Shown here one piece after another: positions 48,807 to 56,391 of a stretch of DNA of 64,000 nt. A model generated the notes under the pieces. That model had not been told where the DNA came from, did not search any database, and saw only the letters and a list, made by a program, of their open reading frames with translations. The stretch's first letter is position 1, and each line of letters begins with the position of its first letter. Origin of the DNA: Marinobacter salinexigens. Its GTDB lineage: Bacteria > Pseudomonadota > Gammaproteobacteria > Pseudomonadales > Oleiphilaceae. The position numbers and the translations under genes are program-made. The stretch is from NCBI RefSeq assembly GCF_008370345.1, contig NZ_VTUU01000001.1, forward strand, positions 358,223 to 422,222. The letters run 5' to 3'.

Positions 48807-49268
48807 ATGAAAATAATGATCGCCTATGACGGATCGCGGAATGCCAGGTTGGCTCTGGCTCAGACCATAACCATGTTCCGTGCCCTTGATCCGATGATTG
48901 TGTTGGTGGCCGTGGCCGAGAACCCCCGTGACATTACCTCCGGAAATGAAGAGTTGTTTCAACAGGAGGTTTCCGAACTGAAGCTGCACCTTGAACAAGC
49001 CCTGGAGGTTTGCGCCAAAGAGGCGGTTGTAGCGGAAACCATGCTGCTTGATGGCGATGCCCGCAAAATGCTGCTTTATGCCGCCGAGAAGAAGATCCGC
49101 CCGGACATGCTGGTGATCGCACGCCACAGCCATGAGCCGGATGGCGGGTTTATTGCGCGTTCCCTGACCTATTTCGTGGATGAACTGGATTACATGACGT
49201 TTGGCAGTGTGAGCTCATTCCTCGCACGCCGGATCCAGTGCCCGCTCCTGATACTGCCCAGCCGGTAA
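48807..49268 (+). CDS. Universal stress protein (UspA family)
   Basis: The 153-residue protein begins MKIMIAYDGSRNARLAL and ends VSSFLARRIQCPLLILPSR, with a Usp fold between. The ATP-binding G-x2-G-x9-G loop is not clear, so it may be a non-ATP-binding type. The start is chosen because GGGAG lies six bases upstream. It is followed 44 bases later by narK. Usp proteins often join anaerobic regulons. Confidence 0.88.
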   Translation: MKIMIAYDGSRNARLALAQTITMFRALDPMIVLVAVAENPRDITSGNEELFQQEVSELKLHLEQALEVCAKEAVVAETMLLDGDARKMLLYAAEKKIRPDMLVIARHSHEPDGGFIARSLTYFVDELDYMTFGSVSSFLARRIQCPLLILPSR

Positions 49269-49312
49269 GCCGGCCCGCAATGAGTTTTGACTGATCGCCC
49301 AAGGAGGCTGAC

Positions 49313-50815
49313 ATGAAAGTCGCTGACGTCTTCCGGTTCAGGAATAACGAAATCAAGGCGCTGCACCTGACCTGGATTGCATTCTTTATTACCTTCTATG
49401 TGTGGTTCAACATGGCCCCTCTGGCATCCAGCATGCTCAAGAGTGTGGACTGGCTGACTACCGATGACATCCGCCTGTTTGCGATCTGCAACGTGGCGCT
49501 GACGATCCCGGCCCGGATTATTGTCGGGATGGCCCTTGACCGGTTCGGCCCACGCCGGGTGTTTTCTGTACTGATGGTGTTGATGTCCATCCCGGCATTG
49601 ACCTTTGCTTTCGGGAATACCATGACCCAGTTGCTGGTGAGCCGGCTGGTGCTCAGCTCTATTGGAGCAAGCTTTGTCGTCGGAATCCATATGACGGCCA
49701 TGTGGTTCAAGCCCAAGGACATCGGGTTCGCAGAAGGTTTCTATGCAGGCTGGGGAAACTTCGGTTCTGCAGCGGCGGCCATTTCGCTGCCAACGATTGC
49801 TCTGCACATGTATGGCGGTGAAGATGGCTGGCGATGGTCTATCGCCCAGAGTGCCGTAGTCATGGCGGCCTATGGTGTTTACTACTGGTTTGCCATTACA
49901 GACGGCCCTGCTGGCACCGTGCACCGTAAACCACGTAAGGCGTCAGCTCTGGAAGTCAGTACCTGGGGGGATATGATCAAACTCATCCTCTGGACCATTC
50001 CTCTGGTCGGGGTGCTGGGCATTCTGGTTTGGCGCATCCAGAACATGGGCTACCTGGGGGCCACCGGGGCCCTTGTCTGCTACGCAGTAATTATTGCCAT
50101 TGTCTGCTATCAAGTTGTTCAGATCCTGCGAGTCAATGTGCCTATCCTCAAAAAAGGTGTACCCGAGGATGACAAGTACCCGTTCAACAGTGTTGCGGCC
50201 CTGAATAGCACTTACTTCGCCAATTTTGGTGCCGAACTGGCGGTAGTATCCATGTTGCCCATGTTCTTTGAGGAAACCTGGAGCCTGAGTGCCACGGCCG
50301 CAGGCCTGATTGCAGCGTCCTTTGCATTCGTGAATCTGGTGGCCCGTCCTATGGGTGGACTGGTGTCGGATCGCTTGGGTAACCGCCGTTTTGTGATGCT
50401 TAGCTACATGTTTGGGATCGCTGTAGGCTTTGCCCTGATGGGGCTGATGAATTCTAACTGGCCATTGATCATCGCGGTGGGAATCACTGTGTTCACGTCC
50501 TTTTTTGTTCAGGGAGCAGAAGGGGCGACCTTCGGTATCATCCCGTCCATTAAACGTCGTCTCACCGGGCAGATCTCTGGCATGGCGGGTGCGTACGGTA
50601 ATGTGGGCGCAGTGGTGTATCTGACTATCTTTACCTTTGTTACCCCAACCCAGTTTTTCTACATAATTGCTGCCGGGGCGTTTATCAGTTGGGTGTTGTG
50701 CGTGATGTGGCTGAAAGAGCCGGAGTCCGGCTTTGCTGACGAATATCAGGTGTCCTCGGTCGACCTCCAGATTGAAGAGGAAGAACGTCGGCGGGAAGCG
50801 ACTGCGACCAGCTGA
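49313..50815 (+). CDS. NarK-type nitrate/nitrite transporter (MFS), second copy
   Basis: The 500-residue protein has 12 membrane segments and an N-terminus typical of the NarK1/NrtP type: IKALHLTWIAFFITFYVWFNMAPL. Further motifs are RIIVGMALDRFGPRRVF, TAMWFKPKDIGFAEGFYAGWGNFGS and GAEGATFGIIPSIKRRLTGQISGMAGAYGNVG. A charged tail (EEEERRREA) ends it. A strong AAGGAGG precedes the start. It is probably co-transcribed with usp. Confidence 0.92.
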   Translation: MKVADVFRFRNNEIKALHLTWIAFFITFYVWFNMAPLASSMLKSVDWLTTDDIRLFAICNVALTIPARIIVGMALDRFGPRRVFSVLMVLMSIPALTFAFGNTMTQLLVSRLVLSSIGASFVVGIHMTAMWFKPKDIGFAEGFYAGWGNFGSAAAAISLPTIALHMYGGEDGWRWSIAQSAVVMAAYGVYYWFAITDGPAGTVHRKPRKASALEVSTWGDMIKLILWTIPLVGVLGILVWRIQNMGYLGATGALVCYAVIIAIVCYQVVQILRVNVPILKKGVPEDDKYPFNSVAALNSTYFANFGAELAVVSMLPMFFEETWSLSATAAGLIAASFAFVNLVARPMGGLVSDRLGNRRFVMLSYMFGIAVGFALMGLMNSNWPLIIAVGITVFTSFFVQGAEGATFGIIPSIKRRLTGQISGMAGAYGNVGAVVYLTIFTFVTPTQFFYIIAAGAFISWVLCVMWLKEPESGFADEYQVSSVDLQIEEEERRREATATS

Positions 50816-50832
50816 CCTTTTCGGGAGCGCTG

Positions 50833-50869
50833 AAAGCCCGCAGGGATTCTGTCCCTGTGGGCTTTTTTG
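50833..50869 (+). terminator. Terminator after the second narK
   Basis: AAAGCCCGCAGGGA pairs with TCCCTGTGGGCTTT (50833-50865, with one G.T), followed by more T. It lies 17 bases after the stop. Confidence 0.92.
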
Positions 50870-50937
50870 TTGAGGCCAGGATTTGTGGAACAATCCGATC
50901 AATAATGTTCTTTTTATCGCAGGGCAGGGAACGGGTT

Positions 50938-51999
50938 ATGCAGGTATCGAGGAAAGAAGGGAAATTGCTTACCCAGGCTATCCGGGAATGGGAAGGGACG
51001 GGGTTGTTGAATGCAGGGCAGGCGGATCAGCTCCAGGGTAGCCTGAATGTCACCTCGTTTGACTGGAAGCGGGTAGCGAAATACTCGTTCTGGATGGCGG
51101 TTGCCTGCATTGTCATCTCGGTGTCAGCCGTGCTGGCAGATCGCTGGCTGTTGGAATTGTTTGAACGCCTGTTCTCGGCTCCGGCATCGGTCAAGAGTGC
51201 CGCTTTCGCTGTTGTGGCTGGTTTACTCTATCTGGCAGGCTTGCGGCGCCGGCGCAAACATCCGGATAAGTTGTTCAGTAACGAGGCCGTTCTTTTTCTC
51301 GGCGTGGTCGCAACCGCTTTTTCAGTGATGTTCCTGGGCGCTGCGATTGATACCGGCTCCGGGCATTTTTCCCTGCTGTTGTTACTTGCGGCCCTGATAT
51401 ACGCCGCTCTCGGGTTGTGGTTCTCGTCAAAACTGATCTGGGTATTTGCCCTTCTGTCCCTGGGAAGCTGGTTTGGCGCGGAAACGGGCTATGCATCGGG
51501 GTGGGGCGCCTACTATCTGGGGATGAACTACCCGCTACGCTTCGTCTTGTTCGGGCTGGTGCTTCTGCTGGCCGGTTCTGTGGTGTTCAGGCAGTGGCCA
51601 TCCCGACGGGATTTCCTGCAACCAACCCGTGTTATGGGGCTGCTTTACCTGTTCGTTGCCCTGTGGATCCTGTCGATCTTTGGGAACTATGGCGATGGTG
51701 AGGCCTGGTTTGAGGTGAGGCAAATAGAGTTGCTGCACTGGTCCGTGTTGTTCGCCCTGGCGTCTGTAGCCGCTATCTACCATGGTGTCCGGTTTGAAGA
51801 CGGGGTTACTCGGGGATTCGGGTTGACCTTTCTGTTCATTAATCTGTACACCCGCTTTTTCGAGTACTTCTGGGATACCACACACAAGGCCATCTTCTTT
51901 GCCTTGCTTGCGGCCAGCTTCTGGTATCTGGGTTCCCATGCGGAACGGATCTGGCGCATGAATCCTGTTCGGAAATGGACTCAGGATGATGAAAGGTGA
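50938..51999 (+). CDS. DUF2157 membrane protein
   Basis: The 353-residue protein has an N-terminal cytoplasmic part (KLLTQAIREWEGTGLLNAGQADQLQGSL) followed by about ten membrane segments, the DUF2157 pattern. Function unknown. The ATG at 50938 is preferred over the first ATG at 50857, which falls inside the preceding terminator. Confidence 0.85.
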   Translation: MQVSRKEGKLLTQAIREWEGTGLLNAGQADQLQGSLNVTSFDWKRVAKYSFWMAVACIVISVSAVLADRWLLELFERLFSAPASVKSAAFAVVAGLLYLAGLRRRRKHPDKLFSNEAVLFLGVVATAFSVMFLGAAIDTGSGHFSLLLLLAALIYAALGLWFSSKLIWVFALLSLGSWFGAETGYASGWGAYYLGMNYPLRFVLFGLVLLLAGSVVFRQWPSRRDFLQPTRVMGLLYLFVALWILSIFGNYGDGEAWFEVRQIELLHWSVLFALASVAAIYHGVRFEDGVTRGFGLTFLFINLYTRFFEYFWDTTHKAIFFALLAASFWYLGSHAERIWRMNPVRKWTQDDER

Positions 52000-52016
52000 T
52001 CGCGAAAGGAGAAAGA

Positions 52017-52039
52017 GCGGCTCCCACTGAGGGAGCCGC
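52017..52039 (-). terminator. Hairpin between DUF2157 and the third narK
   Basis: GCGGCTCCC-N5-GGGAGCCGC (52017-52039) is a perfect 9-bp stem. The minus side continues TCTTTCTCCTTTC, a weak U tract, so it probably ends the narK transcript. Confidence 0.65.
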
Positions 52040-52063
52040 AGGAAACGTCATTGTCAGGGCTGT

Positions 52064-53695
52064 TCAAGGGTTCTTGATGTAGGCGTTCTTGCGCAGATAG
52101 AACCACCAGTTGACCACCAGGCACACGGCATAGAAAACCGCGAAACCATACATCGCCAGTTCGGGGGTACCTGCCTGAATCTGCTGTCCCATAACCCTCG
52201 GAGCGATGAAGGCGCCGTAGGCCGCGACTGCAGAGGTCCAGCCCAGTACGGGGCCTTTCTGCTGCTGATCGAAGATGAAGCCGATGCTGCGGAAGGTGGA
52301 GCCGTTACCAATGCCTGATGCTGCGAACAGAACAATGAACAGGATCAGGAACAGGGCGAAGTAACTGTCAGGGTCGGTTGAATTGTAGGCCAGCATCATC
52401 ACATAGCCGGTTGCAACGGAGGCGACCACCATGATCACCGAGATGATCTGGGTAACGATCGAGCCGCCCATCTTGTCTGAAATCCAACCGCCGACCGGGC
52501 GAATCAGAGCGCCGACGAAGGGGCCCATCCAGGCCCAGGTGAGCGCGCTCGGGGCATTGGGGTTCACCACCCGGGTTACCGTACCGTCTGCTGCCACATC
52601 CATCATGTTTCCGAAAATGACACTGATGGACAATGGCAGGGCCGCGGAGAACCCGATGAAGGAGCCAAACGTCAGGATATAGAGCACGGTCATGGACCAG
52701 GTGTGCTTGTTACTGAAAATCTTGAACTGGTTCTTGATGTTGGGCTTGATGTCGCCGGGGATCATCCTGAGCAGTGCAAGTGTCAGGAGGATAGTCACCG
52801 GCAGTGCCAGCCACATATTCATCACGCTCAACGCCCAGACACCGGCTGCTGAGGTCAGAATGCCTACGCCGTAAAGGCCAAGAATCTTGCCGAAGGCGGA
52901 CATGGGATTGCCCGGGTTGGGGGTGACCACTTTGAGGTTGTTCATGCCAAACCAGCCGGCAAACGCCAGGGGAATCAGGAACAGCATCCAGATGAAACCT
53001 GCATTTTGAATCCAGGTGTCTGTGCCTGCTTCAATCCGTCCAATCAGGGTGCCGCTTGGGCTGGTCAGTTGCATCGGGTCGCCTGCCAGAGCACCGAACA
53101 GCCCTACCGTCATCACCAGAGGAATGAGAATCTGCATGGTGGTGACGCCAAAGTTGCCGAGGCCTGCGTTCATGCCAAGACCATAGCCCTGCTTGCTCTT
53201 GGGGTAGAAAGCACTGATGTTACTCATGGAGCAGGCGAAGTTACCGCCGCCAATACCTGACAGCAGCGCCAGCGCCTGAAATACGATGAACGGCGTTTCC
53301 GGGTTCATCAGGGCAAGGCCGGTACCAAAAGCGGGCAGCATCAGCAGCGCGGTGGTCAGGAAAACGGTGTTACGCCCACCGGCAATCTTGATCATGAACG
53401 AGGCCGGGATCCGCAATGTTGCTCCGGAAAGTCCTGCAATCGCACTCAGGGTAAACAATTGCTCAACTGAAAAAGGGAAACCCAGGTTTTTCATCTGGGT
53501 GGTGATCATTCCCCACATCAGCCAGATGGCGAACCCCATTAACAGGCTCGGAATCGAAATCCAGAGATTGCGGGTTGCTATCCGCTTGCCTTCCTGTTCC
53601 CAGAACTGTTCGTTTTCGGCATCCCAGTGCTCGATGTCGGCATTGGTCTTTTGTTTGGCGCCGATCGGGCTGGCGCCTGCAGTGCTGCTGGCCAT
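52064..53695 (-). CDS. narK: NarK2/NarU-type nitrate/nitrite transporter (MFS), third copy
   Basis: The 543-residue protein has an acidic N-terminal tail (about 1-45), then RNLWISIPSLLMGFAIWLMWG and GNFACSMSNISAFYPKSKQGYGLGMNAGLGNFG, typical of the NarK2/NarU group that exchanges nitrate and nitrite during denitrification. PVGGWISDKMGG is the second-half loop. An FNR-type box lies about 100 bases before the start. GAGGAGT precedes the ATG. Confidence 0.93.
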   Translation of the reverse strand: MASSTAGASPIGAKQKTNADIEHWDAENEQFWEQEGKRIATRNLWISIPSLLMGFAIWLMWGMITTQMKNLGFPFSVEQLFTLSAIAGLSGATLRIPASFMIKIAGGRNTVFLTTALLMLPAFGTGLALMNPETPFIVFQALALLSGIGGGNFACSMSNISAFYPKSKQGYGLGMNAGLGNFGVTTMQILIPLVMTVGLFGALAGDPMQLTSPSGTLIGRIEAGTDTWIQNAGFIWMLFLIPLAFAGWFGMNNLKVVTPNPGNPMSAFGKILGLYGVGILTSAAGVWALSVMNMWLALPVTILLTLALLRMIPGDIKPNIKNQFKIFSNKHTWSMTVLYILTFGSFIGFSAALPLSISVIFGNMMDVAADGTVTRVVNPNAPSALTWAWMGPFVGALIRPVGGWISDKMGGSIVTQIISVIMVVASVATGYVMMLAYNSTDPDSYFALFLILFIVLFAASGIGNGSTFRSIGFIFDQQQKGPVLGWTSAVAAYGAFIAPRVMGQQIQAGTPELAMYGFAVFYAVCLVVNWWFYLRKNAYIKNP

Positions 53696-53788
53696 GGTTC
53701 ACACTCCTCATTTTACGCACCCGGAGCTGTGGTAAACACAACGTTTGGGCTTTGGAGTCATTGTGCAAATCATTGGGGTGGGGGAATC

Positions 53789-53802
53789 TTGAGAATCATC
53801 AA
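53789..53802. promoter_or_regulatory. FNR/ANR/DNR-type box upstream of the third narK
   Basis: TTGAG-AATC-ATCAA matches the palindrome at 9 of 10 positions. A CACAAT -10 on the minus strand (53760-53765) is about 33 bases from its centre, close to class II spacing. It fits activation of narK under low oxygen or NO. Confidence 0.7.
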
Positions 53803-54072
53803 GGAAGGAGTGGTTGAAATGGTATCAACGGTGATCGCCCGTTGGGCACGTTAAGTTTCTAAGTTTAAATTTATTTAAAATCAACTGGTTGTGTCGGTGA
53901 TATGTCCAAGGTGGTAGTCCCGGGGTGTGTTGGCGCGTTGGAGGTAGCCAATCATTTCCGGAGCGTTGACCGGGTTGTCCAAGGTCATCTGGCATTCTTG
54001 ACCACCTGTTGTATTGATTCTAAAAGAAATAGATAGAAGGCATTACTTCTGCCCTTCAGAACGGAGGCTGAT
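53803..54072. other. Non-coding remainder of narK-Yip1 spacer
   Basis: These 270 bases have no gene. An A/T run (TTTAAATTTATTTAAAATC) lies near 53862-53882. I see nothing else of note. Confidence 0.4.
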
Positions 54073-54636
54073 ATGAACATAACCAACCTGCTGTGCTTAC
54101 CGTTTTCCAGCGACGGCAGCTGGAGCGAATTGCGTAGAATGAATCTGTCCATTCCGTTGTTGGCGTGGGTCATCGTGGTGCCCATGTCATTCCTTCCACC
54201 GGTGTTGCTCTACTACGCTGGCACGTTATATGGCGACAGCTTTGTGGCCGGCTTTGGAGGCAAGGAATGGCGCTTCATCACCACGATTCTGTTCCTGGCC
54301 GAGCTGCTGACCTTCTTCGTGATGGGCTGGTTGATACACTCGGTGCTTGATGCCGACGATCTCCATGTCAGCTACCAGGATGCCTATCTGGTGGCGGCCA
54401 TCGCGCCGTTGCCCTTGTGGCTGTCATCGCTGGCTTTGTTGGTGCCGGCTTTGTCTGTAAGCGTGGTGGCGGTATTCGCCGGAATGTTCCTGTCCTGCGC
54501 TTTGGTGTATCAGGGCGTGAGGGCCATTTGTCAGCGGACCGATAACGATGTGGTTGCGATGTCCGCCACATATACCATCATGGCCGCGTCCCTGCTGGCC
54601 TGGGGGATATTGATGGCGATGGTATGGGCTTTCTGA
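54073..54636 (+). CDS. Yip1 family membrane protein
   Basis: The 187-residue protein has five membrane segments and the Yip1-like N-terminus MNITNLLCLPFSSDGSWSEL. Function unknown. CGGAGGCTGATATG gives a good start. It is convergent with hlyIII, the stops being directly adjacent. Confidence 0.8.
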   Translation: MNITNLLCLPFSSDGSWSELRRMNLSIPLLAWVIVVPMSFLPPVLLYYAGTLYGDSFVAGFGGKEWRFITTILFLAELLTFFVMGWLIHSVLDADDLHVSYQDAYLVAAIAPLPLWLSSLALLVPALSVSVVAVFAGMFLSCALVYQGVRAICQRTDNDVVAMSATYTIMAASLLAWGILMAMVWAF

Positions 54637-55326
54637 TCAGACAGTATGTGGCAGCACGCCATAGTAAATGGCGCTGAAGTGGCAGGCACTGCCGCCAATC
54701 ACGAACAGATGCCAGATGGCATGCATATACGGAATACGGTCTGCCAGGTAGAACGCCACACCAGCGGTGTATACGATACCGCCGGCTATCGTGAGGTTGA
54801 GCGCGGTGTCACTGAGGTTGGCGACCAGATCCGATGATGCAAAGGTAATCAGCCAGCCCATGGCGATGTATATGCCGACCCGTGCCAGCTTGAAGCGGTT
54901 TTTGAAGATGACCTTCAGTACCACGCCTGTTAAAGCCAGAGACCAGATGATCGCAAACAGCGTCCAGCCTACAGTTCCCCGCATATTGACCAGAAGGAAG
55001 GGGGTGTAGGTTCCTGCGATCAGCAGAAAAATAGCGCAGTGGTCGAGGGTTTTGAAAATGCCTTTCAGTGCCGGTTCGCGGGCACTGTGATAAAGAGCGG
55101 ATGCCAGGTAGAGCAGGATCAGGGACGCCCCAAAAATGCTGAAGCTGACAATTTTCCAGACATCACCGGACTGACTGGCACCGGCGATCAGTGCAATGGT
55201 GCCGATGACGCTGAGGAGGGCGCCAATGCCGTGGGTGGCACTGTTCAGCCACTCCTCAATACGGTGATGAATGGAGTCAAATGTCTGTTTTGCGTGTGTC
55301 ATTGCTGAAGTATCCATATTAGCCAT
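54637..55326 (-). CDS. Hemolysin III/TrhA family membrane protein
   Basis: The 229-residue, seven-segment PAQR/HlyIII family protein has EEWLNSATHGIGALLSVIG, ALYHSAREPALKGIFKTLDHCAIFLLIAGTYTPF and IWHLFVIGGSACHFSAIYY, with conserved His. Relatives affect membrane-energy homeostasis; haemolysis is not established. A second ATG at 55302 is possible. A 16-bp palindrome is just upstream. Confidence 0.9.
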   Translation of the reverse strand: MANMDTSAMTHAKQTFDSIHHRIEEWLNSATHGIGALLSVIGTIALIAGASQSGDVWKIVSFSIFGASLILLYLASALYHSAREPALKGIFKTLDHCAIFLLIAGTYTPFLLVNMRGTVGWTLFAIIWSLALTGVVLKVIFKNRFKLARVGIYIAMGWLITFASSDLVANLSDTALNLTIAGGIVYTAGVAFYLADRIPYMHAIWHLFVIGGSACHFSAIYYGVLPHTV

Positions 55327-55344
55327 AGGTCGTACGGTACTTCA

Positions 55345-55360
55345 GCGTACACGTGTACGC
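55345..55360. promoter_or_regulatory. Perfect 16-bp palindrome, GCGTACACGTGTACGC
   Basis: This perfect palindrome lies 18 bases before the hlyIII start, where a repressor would block transcription. A copy with 14 of 16 bases is at 40939-40954. The regulator is unknown. Confidence 0.55.
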
Positions 55361-55409
55361 AAATGTTCTTTTGTGAATATTCAGACAGCGTCTGGCGGAA
55401 TCACCCGTT

Positions 55410-56120
55410 CTAGCGATCAGCTGCCTTTGCGGCTCCGGTTTTCAGACGAGAGAATGTCGCTGGAACGACGCCGAGCCACGAGGCTAGCTGATTGTCCGGC
55501 ACGCGCTTGACCAACTCGGGATATTCTTCAATCAGCAGTTGGTAACGCTCTTTTGCGGACATCGTCTGCTTCCTGAATTCTCGCATACTTGTAAGCTCAG
55601 CCAGTTCTTCGGTCAGGGCCAGTGCAAACGTCGGCCAGAGCCCTTCACCGTGGGAGCGGATTGCGGAGCGGAAGGCAGAGAAATCAGCGACCCAGGTGGT
55701 AACCGGCGTAACGGAGGTCAGGCAAAGAGTATTGCGAACAGTGCGGGTACGCCCGAACACCGGCCAGACAATATCGCCTTCGGTAAAGAAATGATGAACG
55801 GAAACCTTGCCGCTGGGTGCTTCTCTGAACAGCCTCAATATGCCGTGCTGGACGAGATACACGTTCCTCCATGGCGCATCGTGCTTTTCCAGAGTGCTTT
55901 CCATGCCAACCCGTTGCTGATGGAACAGGCGTGCAAGATCGTTAAGCATCCGGGTTTCCGGATTGTCCGGGTTGTCACTCAGACGAATGCCAAAAACACG
56001 GCTTAGGCCATTCAGCAGTGCTGCAGAGCCGGGCGCGGGGTCCGGAAGCGTAATGTCCGGGTTCTGTTCCCCAAGCAGGCAGGGAGACGAGCTGATTTCG
56101 GGCCTGAAATGGGAGTTCAT
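55410..56120 (-). CDS. Crp/Fnr family transcription regulator
   Basis: The 236-residue protein has a cyclic-nucleotide-fold sensor (about 65-165: YLVQHGILRLFREAPSGKVSVHHFFTEGDI) and a C-terminal helix-turn-helix (DNQLASWLGVVPATFSRLK). It lacks the N-terminal Cys cluster of FNR/ANR. The recognition helix VVPATFSRLK differs from the E-S/T-x-S-R of FNR/DNR that reads TTGAT, so it may not bind the boxes in this window. It lies after the nir cluster. Confidence 0.85.
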   Translation of the reverse strand: MNSHFRPEISSSPCLLGEQNPDITLPDPAPGSAALLNGLSRVFGIRLSDNPDNPETRMLNDLARLFHQQRVGMESTLEKHDAPWRNVYLVQHGILRLFREAPSGKVSVHHFFTEGDIVWPVFGRTRTVRNTLCLTSVTPVTTWVADFSAFRSAIRSHGEGLWPTFALALTEELAELTSMREFRKQTMSAKERYQLLIEEYPELVKRVPDNQLASWLGVVPATFSRLKTGAAKAADR

Positions 56121-56250
56121 AGCGTTGACCCTGATGAATTAATTCAGGTCATTATCGTATCAGTGAGGCATCTTCTGAAATGACTTAAATCATTAACGCT
56201 ATTTGACTAAGTCGATCAATGGTTGCTCGGGTTATCGAGAAAGGGGGATA

Positions 56251-56364
56251 GCCGCAGGTTGGTGCGCCCTCCCAAAACCCGCTCCTTGCGGCACGTCCAT
56301 GTGACGCTTGAGCTCCGCCATCCATGGCTCCGCACAGTTTTGGCAGGGCGCACCAACCTGCGGC
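56251..56364. repeat. Nested palindromic intergenic element, copy B
   Basis: Arms 56251-56278 and 56337-56364 are inverted repeats of 28 bp with one mismatch. The 58-base loop holds CCGC-N5-GCGG (56279-56291), a CACGT-CC-ATGTG hairpin with a G.T pair (56293-56304 region) and GCCAT-CC-ATGGC (56317-56328). The shared CATCCATG tip and nested layout match copy A at 39379-39481, but the arms have no shared sequence. It lies between the nirN end and the Crp-type regulator start. Confidence 0.9.
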
Positions 56365-56391
56365 CCCGACCATTGTGCTTGTCTGACAAGT

